From: Lachnospiraceae bacterium
Lineage (GTDB): Bacteria > Bacillota > Clostridia > Lachnospirales > Lachnospiraceae
DNA length: 10,982 bases
Reading direction: 5' to 3'
Assembly (NCBI GenBank): GCA_900766575.1
Contig: CAAFVW010000084.1
Coordinates: 1 to 10,982, forward strand
The translations under genes were made by a program, and so were the position numbers. Shown piece after piece: positions 5,436-10,982 of the stretch (positions are counted from its first letter, which is position 1; each line of letters opens with the position of its first letter). The notes beneath the pieces were generated by a model, which saw nothing but the letters and a program-made list of their open reading frames with translations, did not search any database and was not told the origin of the DNA.

Positions 5436-6657
5436 TACAACCAGCAGTCTTACAGGAAAAAAGGGAACCAGATGTCTGATCTGCACCGGCTGCGGCAGAT
5501 GTCCCGGAGTGATCCGGGGGATGCAGGTGGTGACGGAAAAGCTGGAGCTTCCTCCGTTATCTTTACGGAATACGCAGGGTATCCGGTTGATGACAGTGGA
5601 TATCGGAACGACTACCATTGCAATGCAGTTCTATGATGCAGACGGTAAAGTAGTGGACAGTTTTCCGAGTGTGAATCCACAGGTCTGCTACGGTGCCGAT
5701 GTACTCTCCCGGATAGAGGCGGCAAGGGATCCGGGGAAAGCTGCGGATATGCAGAAAAAAGTCCTGGACCTCATTGAAAAGGGAGTGCAGCGGTTTTCCA
5801 AAAAGCTGCAGGAAAAGGAGTCTATACAGATGGTCATTGCGGCGAATACCACTATGACCTATCTGCTGATGGGCTGGGACCCGGCAGAGCTGGGCAGGGC
5901 ACCTTTTCAGGTAAGTCATTACGGAGCCACAGACACGCAGATTGCAGGCATTTCCTGTCATATCATTCCCGGATTGTCTGCTTTTGTCGGCGGAGACATC
6001 ACTGCAGGAATACTGGCCTGTCAAATGTTGGAACAGAAGGAACCCATGCTGCTCATCGATCTGGGTACCAATGGTGAGATGGCACTGGGGAACAGACAGA
6101 AGCTGTATGCCTGCGCCACAGCAGCCGGACCTGCCTTCGAGGGCGGGGCAAACCGTGGTATCTGGGGCGCGGATATGGTGAAATTGTTACAAAAGCTTCT
6201 GGAAGAGGAACTGATGGACCGGCAGGGACTGTTAAAGGAACCCTATTTTACGAAAGGGATCCGTATCGGAGATGTACTTGTGACGAAAGAAGCCGTGCGT
6301 GCGGTTCAGCTGGCGAAGGGAGCCATTGCCGCAGGCATAGAGATCCTGACGGAAAGCTATGGAATAAGAATTTCTGATATTTCCAAGGTAGTGCTGGCAG
6401 GAGGCTTTGGTTATTATCTGGATCCGAAGGCTGCTGCTGCCATTGGACTGCTTCCGGAGGAGCTGACAGAACGTACGGTGACCGGCGGCAACACGGCACT
6501 TGGTGGCGCTGCACTGGTGGGAAACAGGATACTGACCGGACAGCTGCGATCATGGGATGATCTGCACCGGCGGCAGGAATTACAGATTCAGATATTGAAT
6601 CTGGCGGAGCAGGTAAAATTCACAGAAACATTCTTAAAAAAGATGGATTTTTGTTAA
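5428..6657 (+). CDS. ASKHA/DUF4445 ATPase, RACo-like, with N-terminal four-cysteine motif
   Basis: This resembles the C-terminal ATPase domain of RACo, the reductive activator of corrinoid iron-sulfur and methyltransferase proteins. Supporting motifs: phosphate-1 loop DIGTTT, NPQVCYGADVLSRI, ANTTMTYLLMG followed by ELGRAPF, a second acidic phosphate loop LLIDLGTNGEMAL, GPAFEGGANRG and the C-terminal LAGGFGYYLDPKAAAAIGLLP. Start: TTG at 5428 with GAGAGG (5415-5420) seven bases upstream gives 409 residues and overlaps the DUF4250 stop by 8 bases. The ATG at 5410 adds six residues but has no ribosome site. Full RACo proteins have an N-terminal [2Fe-2S] ferredoxin domain and a linker domain; here both are missing and only a short segment with C16, C19, C22 and C25 (C-x2-C-x2-C-x2-CP) precedes the ATPase. 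That motif could hold an iron-sulfur cluster. An activator or energy-coupling role for a metalloenzyme is inferred; no corrinoid enzyme lies in the window. Confidence 0.88.
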   Translation: MYNTTSSLTGKKGTRCLICTGCGRCPGVIRGMQVVTEKLELPPLSLRNTQGIRLMTVDIGTTTIAMQFYDADGKVVDSFPSVNPQVCYGADVLSRIEAARDPGKAADMQKKVLDLIEKGVQRFSKKLQEKESIQMVIAANTTMTYLLMGWDPAELGRAPFQVSHYGATDTQIAGISCHIIPGLSAFVGGDITAGILACQMLEQKEPMLLIDLGTNGEMALGNRQKLYACATAAGPAFEGGANRGIWGADMVKLLQKLLEEELMDRQGLLKEPYFTKGIRIGDVLVTKEAVRAVQLAKGAIAAGIEILTESYGIRISDISKVVLAGGFGYYLDPKAAAAIGLLPEELTERTVTGGNTALGGAALVGNRILTGQLRSWDDLHRRQELQIQILNLAEQVKFTETFLKKMDFC

Positions 6658-6680
6658 AATTGCGCAAAAAAGTATAACAA
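6651..6680. repeat. Small palindromes between the ASKHA and MCP genes
   Basis: TTGTTA (6651-6656, containing the ASKHA stop) and TAACAA (6675-6680) are inverted copies flanking the perfect palindrome TTGCGCAA (6660-6667). No U-tailed terminator is visible in this 102-base gap, so the ASKHA transcript may run into the MCP gene. An operator role is possible but unsupported. Confidence 0.25.
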
Positions 6681-6716
6681 AACGCATAAAATGTTGTTTC
6701 ATTATAGCAAAAATTA

Positions 6717-6725
6717 TGGTATACT
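6717..6725 (+). promoter_or_regulatory. Possible extended -10 promoter for the MCP gene
   Basis: TGGTATACT (6717-6725) is an extended -10 (TGn plus TATACT). The nearest -35-like hexamer, TTGTTT (6694-6699), is 20 bases away, too far for a classic pair. I found no flagellar sigma (TAAA-N15-GCCGATAA) site. Predicted start is near 6732, about 28 bases before the ATG. Confidence 0.4.
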
Positions 6726-6759
6726 TCTTAATATGATTACATGTACCGGAGGATATTGT

Positions 6760-8976
6760 ATGAGTACGAATGTTGAGAAAACAAAAAAATCTCTTTTTGC
6801 GGGGAAAAAAGAGAAAGCTTCCAAAAAGAAGCCAAAACCTGAGAAAAAGGTAACAAAAGTACCGAAGGAGAAGGCTGTAAAGACAAAGACACCGAAGAAG
6901 ACATCCGGCAGGAGTGGGAAAAGCTCCAAACTGTTCAGTATACGCAATAAGATCGTAGTATGTTTCCTGGTGCCGATCGTGTTCATGATCATTATCGGCA
7001 TTTCGGCATATCAGAAGTCTGCGGAAGGCTTAAGTGAGAAATATACAGATTCCACGTTACAGACTGTGCGCATGGCAACGGAATATCTGGAGATGACTTG
7101 TGATTTTATCCGTTCCGAGGGCTTAAAGTATGCGTATGACGATGATCTGCGGAAATATTTCCTGGGAATGTTCGAGGATAATCCGGTAGACAAGCTGAAC
7201 TTCCTGACGGCTACAAAGTCGAATCTGTTATCGGTGCAGACGTCGAATCCGTTCATCAGTCATATGCACATTATTCCCAAGGAAGGTGTGGGACTTTTGT
7301 CTACCAAGCTTTCTTCCGGTGTGGATGGATTCCTGGATGAATATAAGGAGTCGGTAGCTTCCGGCGAAGGCAGAAGAAGCATCCCACAGTGGATCGACAG
7401 CCATCCGGTGCTGGATGAAAAGGTAAAAGAGACGCAGCAGGACTACATATTGTCTTTCCAGATGATGAGCCAGTCTAACAATGCCTGCGTTGTTATTGAC
7501 ATGAAGCCTTTGGCTATTACGAACTTTTTGAAGGAGATCGATATCGGTGATGACAGTATCATCGGATTTATCACTCCGAGTGGAAGAGAACTGGTAGTGG
7601 AGCAGCTGGAAGACGGTGAAGAGAGTACTCTGGCTGAGGATGAGAAAGTATTCGTCAATCAGGAATTTTATAATGGGGTAATGGAGCAGGCAGTATCGGA
7701 TTCCGGCACTGCGGAAGTGGAGTTCCGTGGAGAAAAATACCTCTTTATCTATAGCCGCAGTGCGGAAGTGGGCTTTACCACCTGTGCACTGGTGCCTATG
7801 CGTGTGGTGACCAGCCAGGCTATGGAGATCCGTAATATGACCATTGGACTGGTGCTTCTGGCATGTGTGATCGTTGTGATCGTGGGTATCTTTATTACTG
7901 CCGGTATTGAGAATAACATGAAACGAATCTCCAAAAAGTTCGGTGATGTTGCACAGGGCGATCTGACCGTGACGGTATCTGCCAAGGGACATGATGAGTT
8001 CCAGGATCTGGCAGGATCTGCGACCAATATGATCACGAATACCAAGAAGCTGGTAAATCAGGTAAGCAATGCCACCGGAGAACTGGAAGTATCCGCACAG
8101 AATGTAGGACAGGCTTCCGAATTGATCCATGAGTATTCCCAGGATATTACCAGAGCCATCGGAGAGATCAACGAAGGCATGGAAGAACAGTCCAGACATG
8201 CACAGGAATGTGTGGAGAAGACAGATGTCCTCTCCAATGAAATGCAGGAAGTAAGCCGCGTGGTAGAACGTGTTGAGAAACTGGTGGATGAGACCGAGGG
8301 TATGATCAACAAAGGAATGGAGATCGTACAGGTACTGGGTGACAGAGCCGGTGAGACGACCAAGATGACTGCAAAGGTAAGTGACAGTATCGAATCTCTT
8401 CGTAAGGAATCCGCGATCATCAACAGCTTTGTCGGTACGATCACGGAGATCACGGAGCAGACCAATCTGCTGTCCCTGAATGCTTCCATTGAGGCAGCCA
8501 GAGCGGGAGAGGCCGGAAGAGGTTTCGCTGTGGTAGCGGAAGAGATCCGCAAGCTGGCAGATGATTCCGCCAAGGCGGCCGGTGAGATCAGCAATAATGT
8601 TGCGAACATTACTGCACAGACGCAGAACAGTGTAGACAGCGCAAGCCAGGCACAGGCGATGGTAGAGCTTCAGACCAAGGCAGTGGACGAGGTAATTGCA
8701 GTATTCCGTGAGATGCAGGCTCGTATGGGGCAGCTGATCGAGGGATTGAAGGATATTGCAGCAAGTACAGAAAAGGCTGATGGCGAACGTAGTGCAGCGG
8801 TAGCAGCAGTGAAGAATATTTCGGATATCATCGAAGAGACTGCGGGAAGTGCCGAGACTGTTAATGATGTGGCTAATAAGTTGCTTGAGCATGTAGAGAA
8901 GCTGAGCAATACGGCAAGTGTACTGGATGAGAATATGGAAGGTCTCAAGAACGAGATTTCTGTATTCAAGATTTGA
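6760..8976 (+). CDS. Methyl-accepting chemotaxis protein, dCache-like sensor, lysine-rich N-terminus
   Basis: Transmembrane chemoreceptor that passes an extracellular signal to CheA and CheW. The ATG at 6760 is chosen because GGAGG (6748-6752) lies seven bases upstream; the earlier in-frame ATG at 6691 has no ribosome site and precedes the likely promoter. The 738 residues comprise a cytoplasmic tail (1-64) with 22 Lys and 2 Arg, TM1 (about 65-84), a roughly 275-residue extracellular sensor that looks like a double Cache domain, TM2 (about 361-384), a HAMP domain (about 385-440, KRISKKFGDVAQGDLT) and the long coiled-coil signalling domain. The kinase-control tip is canonical: QTNLLSLNASIEAARAGE from residue 567, then GRGFAVVAEEIRKLA. 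No C-terminal NWETF-type tether for CheR is present. The ligand cannot be read from sequence. No other che or fla gene is in the window, so the receptor is probably served by a distant chemotaxis cluster. The lysine-rich tail is unusual for the family. Confidence 0.96.
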   Translation: MSTNVEKTKKSLFAGKKEKASKKKPKPEKKVTKVPKEKAVKTKTPKKTSGRSGKSSKLFSIRNKIVVCFLVPIVFMIIIGISAYQKSAEGLSEKYTDSTLQTVRMATEYLEMTCDFIRSEGLKYAYDDDLRKYFLGMFEDNPVDKLNFLTATKSNLLSVQTSNPFISHMHIIPKEGVGLLSTKLSSGVDGFLDEYKESVASGEGRRSIPQWIDSHPVLDEKVKETQQDYILSFQMMSQSNNACVVIDMKPLAITNFLKEIDIGDDSIIGFITPSGRELVVEQLEDGEESTLAEDEKVFVNQEFYNGVMEQAVSDSGTAEVEFRGEKYLFIYSRSAEVGFTTCALVPMRVVTSQAMEIRNMTIGLVLLACVIVVIVGIFITAGIENNMKRISKKFGDVAQGDLTVTVSAKGHDEFQDLAGSATNMITNTKKLVNQVSNATGELEVSAQNVGQASELIHEYSQDITRAIGEINEGMEEQSRHAQECVEKTDVLSNEMQEVSRVVERVEKLVDETEGMINKGMEIVQVLGDRAGETTKMTAKVSDSIESLRKESAIINSFVGTITEITEQTNLLSLNASIEAARAGEAGRGFAVVAEEIRKLADDSAKAAGEISNNVANITAQTQNSVDSASQAQAMVELQTKAVDEVIAVFREMQARMGQLIEGLKDIAASTEKADGERSAAVAAVKNISDIIEETAGSAETVNDVANKLLEHVEKLSNTASVLDENMEGLKNEISVFKI

Positions 8977-8993
8977 TGACAGACATAGAACAG

Positions 8994-9033
8994 AAAGGAA
9001 CTTTGGAGTTTTGTGCTCCGAAGTTCCTTTTTT
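8994..9033 (+). terminator. Intrinsic terminator of the MCP gene
   Basis: AAAGGAACTTTGGAG (8994-9008) pairs with CTCCGAAGTTCCTTT (9016-9030) over 15 positions with one T-G wobble, loop TTTTGTG, and the T run continues to 9033. It begins 18 bases after the MCP stop. Confidence 0.95.
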
Positions 9034-9044
9034 GCTGCGAGGAA

Positions 9045-9072
9045 TTGCCGTTTGTCCGGATGCATATATTTT
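9045..9072 (+). promoter_or_regulatory. Possible promoter for the deacetylase gene
   Basis: TTGCCG (9045-9050) and TATTTT (9067-9072) at a 16-base spacing, right after the MCP terminator. Its position implies a transcript start near 9079, which argues against the deacetylase starting at the ATG at 9060. Confidence 0.35.
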
Positions 9073-9095
9073 CTGTGAAAGCAGTAAGCGGATGG

Positions 9096-9800
9096 ATGAA
9101 AATGAAAAAAACGCTGGTGGGAATTCTGGTTTTTGATATGATCATGGGAATGTTATGCCTGTGGGCCGGAGGAAAACGTCAGGATACTACAGCACCTGCT
9201 TCGCAGGAAGTATCGACCGGGAAGATCACCGGAGAGGAAGATGTGGCGAAAAAGATTGCGCTGACGTTTGATGACGGTCCGCATCCGAGGTATACAGAAC
9301 AGCTTTTGGATGGTTTAAAAGAACGAAATGTGGTGGCGACTTTTTTTGTGACCGGGGAGAATGCGCAGAATTATCCAAATATTATCCGGAGAGAACAGGA
9401 GGAAGGACATCTGATCGGAAACCATACGTACAGTCATATCCAACTCACCTCCGGGAACAGGGAAACGTTCCGGGAGGAACTGGTAAAGACCAATGAGATC
9501 CTGGAAAATATTACGGGGGAAAAGGTGAGCTTCGTTCGTCCGCCCTATGGAAGCTGGGACAAAAGCTTTGAAAAAGAATTAAATATGTTCCCGGTGCTGT
9601 GGAATATTGATCCACTGGACTGGTGCTCCCACAATGCAGAGTGTATTGCGGCAAAAGTGGTGGAAAAGGCTGGAGACGGTGATATTATTTTAATGCACGA
9701 TTATTATGATACTTCTGTGACTGCTGCACTGGAAGTGGTGGATGTTTTGCAGAAACGTGGATTCCAATTCGTAACAGTGGAGGAAATATTGTTTGACTGA
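9096..9800 (+). CDS. Membrane-anchored polysaccharide deacetylase (NodB/CE4 family)
   Basis: Predicted extracytoplasmic metal-dependent enzyme that removes acetyl groups from N-acetylated sugars, most likely in peptidoglycan or another wall glycan. Start: ATG at 9096 (or 9102) gives a typical MKMKKTLVGIL-type signal anchor. Earlier in-frame ATGs (8973, 9060) overlap the MCP terminator or the likely promoter. No strong ribosome site is visible; GGATGG (9090-9095) could serve the ATG at 9102. With the 9096 start there are 234 residues: hydrophobic segment about 6-24 with no good lipobox, a short polar linker, then all five CE4 motifs, namely TFDDGP (D59, D60), HTYSH (H110, H114; metal ligands with D60), RPPYG (from R148), the DPLDW acidic motif and ILMHD (H201). 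All catalytic residues are present, so it should be active. The exact substrate is not readable; a PdaA- or spore-cortex-type role is one option. Confidence 0.93.
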   Translation: MKMKKTLVGILVFDMIMGMLCLWAGGKRQDTTAPASQEVSTGKITGEEDVAKKIALTFDDGPHPRYTEQLLDGLKERNVVATFFVTGENAQNYPNIIRREQEEGHLIGNHTYSHIQLTSGNRETFREELVKTNEILENITGEKVSFVRPPYGSWDKSFEKELNMFPVLWNIDPLDWCSHNAECIAAKVVEKAGDGDIILMHDYYDTSVTAALEVVDVLQKRGFQFVTVEEILFD

Positions 9801-9822
9801 AAGCTTCAAGTGTGCGTATAAT
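9793..9822 (+). promoter_or_regulatory. Near-consensus promoter for the LytTR regulator
   Basis: TTGACT (9793-9798) and a perfect TATAAT (9817-9822) at an 18-base spacing, with the -35 box inside the last codons of the deacetylase gene. Predicted start is near 9829, about 40 bases before the ATG. No terminator separates the deacetylase from this gene, so some read-through is likely. Confidence 0.7.
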
Positions 9823-9868
9823 TGTCATGGAAATTACAGATGAGTTTGGAAACTGAGAAAGAAAACCT

Positions 9869-10606
9869 ATGATAAAAATAGCATTTTGTGATGATGATCT
9901 GTCGGTACTGAGAGAACTTGGTGCGCTGATGGACAAGTATCGGGTAGAACGGAATCAGGATATTATATATGCCTCATTTAACAGTCCGCTGGAGCTGCTG
10001 ACGGAAGTGGAGAGAGGAACGAGGCTGGATATTATTTTTCTGGATGTGCTGATGCCTGCGCAGAACGGTATCAGTACGGCCATGGAAATCCGGCAGTATG
10101 ATACTTCGGTAAAGATTATCTATCTGACATCTTCGGCAGAGTATGCTGTGGATTCTTATTCGGTAGGCGCTTATTTCTACCAGTTGAAGCCTATCTGGCA
10201 GGAAAGTTTTTACCGCCTGATGGATTCTGTACTTTCGGAATGCCACAAAGATAAGGAAAACAGCTTGATCCTGCGCAGCAGAAACGGAATCACCAGACTG
10301 GATCTTGATAGACTGCAATATTGTGAGGTGATGGGACGGACACTTTTGTTCCACCGTAAGGACGGAGAAGTACTGGACAGTATCGGCAGATTGGATGATC
10401 TGTGCGAACAGTTGAAAGATTACAAACAATTTGTCCGCTGCCACAGGTCCTATCTCATCAATATGGATTATGTGCAGAATATTTCCAGTAAGACCATCAC
10501 CATGACAGATGGCATACAGATTCCGATCCCTCATGGAAAATATTCGGAATTAAAAGATAAATTTTTTGATTATTTCTTTCGTAAAAACCAAACATTTTTA
10601 GCATAG
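9869..10606 (+). CDS. LytTR-family response regulator (AgrA/LytR-like)
   Basis: DNA-binding response regulator of the type that controls quorum sensing, bacteriocin or wall-related genes. It has 245 residues. The receiver domain (1 to about 120) has the acidic pocket D8-D9-D10, the phospho-acceptor D59 in FLDVLMP, switch T87 and conserved K107 before P108. The LytTR domain (about 140-240) carries the hallmark FVRCHRSYLINMDYV segment. The ATG at 9869 has only a weak purine-rich ribosome site (GAGAAAG, 9855-9861). No sensor kinase, AgrD-like peptide or AgrB gene is next to it in the window, so it appears to be an orphan unless its partner lies beyond the lipoprotein gene. It has its own strong promoter and terminator, which also supports a single-gene unit. 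Targets are unknown. Family call is secure; the pathway is not. Confidence 0.94.
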   Translation: MIKIAFCDDDLSVLRELGALMDKYRVERNQDIIYASFNSPLELLTEVERGTRLDIIFLDVLMPAQNGISTAMEIRQYDTSVKIIYLTSSAEYAVDSYSVGAYFYQLKPIWQESFYRLMDSVLSECHKDKENSLILRSRNGITRLDLDRLQYCEVMGRTLLFHRKDGEVLDSIGRLDDLCEQLKDYKQFVRCHRSYLINMDYVQNISSKTITMTDGIQIPIPHGKYSELKDKFFDYFFRKNQTFLA

Positions 10607-10621
10607 AATTACCCTGCAAGG

Positions 10622-10650
10622 CGACCGGAGAATCTTTCTCCGGTCGTTTT
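10622..10650 (+). terminator. Intrinsic terminator of the LytTR regulator
   Basis: CGACCGGAGAA (10622-10632) pairs perfectly with TTCTCCGGTCG (10636-10646) around a TCT loop, followed by TTTT (10647-10650). It starts 16 bases after the stop codon. Confidence 0.92.
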
Positions 10651-10671
10651 ATAACATATTTGGGTCGATTG

Positions 10672-10701
10672 GTGTCATGAAGAGTCTGAAACGGGTAAAA
10701 T
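10672..10701 (+). promoter_or_regulatory. Possible promoter of the lipoprotein gene
   Basis: GTGTCA (10672-10677) and TAAAAT (10696-10701) at an 18-base spacing. A second -10-like box, TACAAT (10706-10711), has no good -35. Either would leave a leader of roughly 40-50 bases. Confidence 0.35.
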
Positions 10702-10737
10702 ACGGTACAATATGTTCAGACAACAGAAAAATGTTGT
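10684..10737. repeat. Inverted repeats in the lipoprotein promoter and leader
   Basis: GTCTGAA (10684-10690) and TTCAGAC (10715-10721) form a perfect 7-base inverted repeat that brackets both candidate -10 boxes. Just after it, ACAACA (10720-10725) and TGTTGT (10732-10737) form a 6-base hairpin around GAAAAA, ending four bases before the AGGAGG ribosome site. The first could be an operator, the second an mRNA leader hairpin; both roles are inference. Confidence 0.35.
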
Positions 10738-10756
10738 AAGAAGGAGGAAATATATT

Positions 10757-10982
10757 ATGAAGAACAAAACTTTTGCATGTGTGATGGGACTGGTACTGGC
10801 ATTGTCTCTGACAGCCTGCGGTGAGGAAGAGGTAATTGTGGAGAACACCAACGAAGAAGTGTCTGTAGAAGTACAGACCCAGGAAGCAACAGAAGCTCCC
10901 ACAGAGACTGTAGCGGAGACAGGTACAGAAGCAGAGGGCGGTCCCCTGTTACAGGTGGCAGTTATGGAGATCCCGGATCTGA
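10757..10982 (+). CDS. Putative lipoprotein (3' truncated by window)
   Basis: The ATG at 10757 follows AGGAGG (10742-10747) at a 9-base spacing, one of the best ribosome sites in the window. The 75 codons present encode a signal sequence starting MKNKTFACVMG, with a lipobox LTAC that puts the lipid-modified cysteine at residue 21. A long acidic, Thr- and Glu-rich spacer follows (about 22-60), typical of the flexible tether of Gram-positive surface lipoproteins. It then runs into GGPLLQVAVMEIPDL, where a folded domain may begin before the window ends. The product is therefore exported and anchored to the outer face of the membrane. The function cannot be told from this fragment; a substrate-binding, sensor-associated or wall-interacting protein are all open. 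The preceding LytTR gene has its own terminator, so co-transcription is unlikely. Confidence 0.9.
   Translation, partial: MKNKTFACVMGLVLALSLTACGEEEVIVENTNEEVSVEVQTQEATEAPTETVAETGTEAEGGPLLQVAVMEIPDL

Noticed and set aside
6691..6759. Upstream ATG start for the MCP gene
   Set aside because: There is no ribosome site and it precedes the likely -10 box; the ATG at 6760 has GGAGG seven bases upstream.
7228..8892. A 554-codon antisense open frame across the MCP gene
   Set aside because: It lies wholly opposite the MCP gene, whose domains are complete. The translation is His-, Cys- and Leu-rich with no recognisable family and looks like a by-product of MCP codon use.
8973..9095. N-terminal extension of the deacetylase from ATG 8973 or 9060
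   Set aside because: The extension would be encoded by the MCP terminator hairpin and the likely promoter; the signal anchor begins at 9096 or 9102.
10209..10226. TTTTTACCGCCTGAT shared between the LytTR gene and the copA-clpB gap (2015-2030)
   Set aside because: A 15-base match, one copy inside a coding frame and the other with different flanks and no other shared structure; most likely chance.
10711..10738. Paired LytTR-type direct repeats (TATGTTCAG and AATGTTGTA) before the lipoprotein gene
   Set aside because: The repeats are 19 bases apart, not the usual 21-22, they lie downstream of the -10 boxes, and the match is only the ATGTT core.

Overview
The window looks like a chromosomal segment from an anaerobic, low-to-mid GC Firmicute of the Clostridia, most likely a Lachnospiraceae-type gut bacterium. 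The reasons are the strong AGGAGG-type ribosome binding sites, short intergenic gaps closed by U-tailed hairpin terminators, a DUF4250 microprotein, an ASKHA/DUF4445 protein, a LytTR response regulator and a Cys-box lipoprotein. This placement is inferred from gene content, not from a database search. All genes point right (+ strand), but terminators and promoters split them into at least six transcription units.

Layout. (1) 2-1912 is the 3' part of a copper-exporting P1B-type ATPase (CopA) with a C-terminal HMA domain, ended by a hairpin at 1946-1988. (2) 1913-2365 is a 453-bp non-coding gap. It holds that terminator, a good extended -10 promoter near 2177-2204 and a roughly 155-nt leader with two hairpins. 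(3) 2366-4966 is the disaggregase ClpB, followed by a strong terminator at 4977-5015. (4) 5040-5233 is a densely folded, apparently non-coding RNA element with a closing stem, several nested hairpins and a predicted pseudoknot. It lies directly upstream of a 57-aa DUF4250 protein (5262-5435) and an overlapping RACo-like ASKHA ATPase carrying an N-terminal four-cysteine motif (5428-6657). (5) 6760-8976 is a transmembrane methyl-accepting chemotaxis protein with an unusually lysine-rich cytoplasmic N-terminus; a terminator follows at 8994-9033. (6) 9096-9800 is a membrane-anchored polysaccharide deacetylase. (7) 9869-10606 is a LytTR-family response regulator with its own near-consensus promoter and a terminator at 10622-10650. 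(8) From 10757 to the window end is the start of a lipoprotein gene.

Functionally this is ordinary core and envelope biology: metal export, protein disaggregation, chemosensing, cell-wall glycan modification and quorum/LytTR-type regulation. I see no transposase, integrase, phage gene, CRISPR array, tRNA or rRNA.

The most interesting stretch is 4977-5435. The structured element may be a known Clostridial ncRNA class (raiA-type is my best guess, from memory and unconfirmed), an undescribed cis-regulatory leader, or a miniature inverted-repeat element. Its closing-stem strand GGTATCA is complementary both to its own 5' end and to a second TGATACC copy covering the DUF4250 start codon, which suggests a possible translational switch. 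Other points are a probable internal start that could release a free CopZ-like copper chaperone from the 3' end of copA, a PGES instead of TGES actuator motif in CopA, and the Cys-box ASKHA protein.
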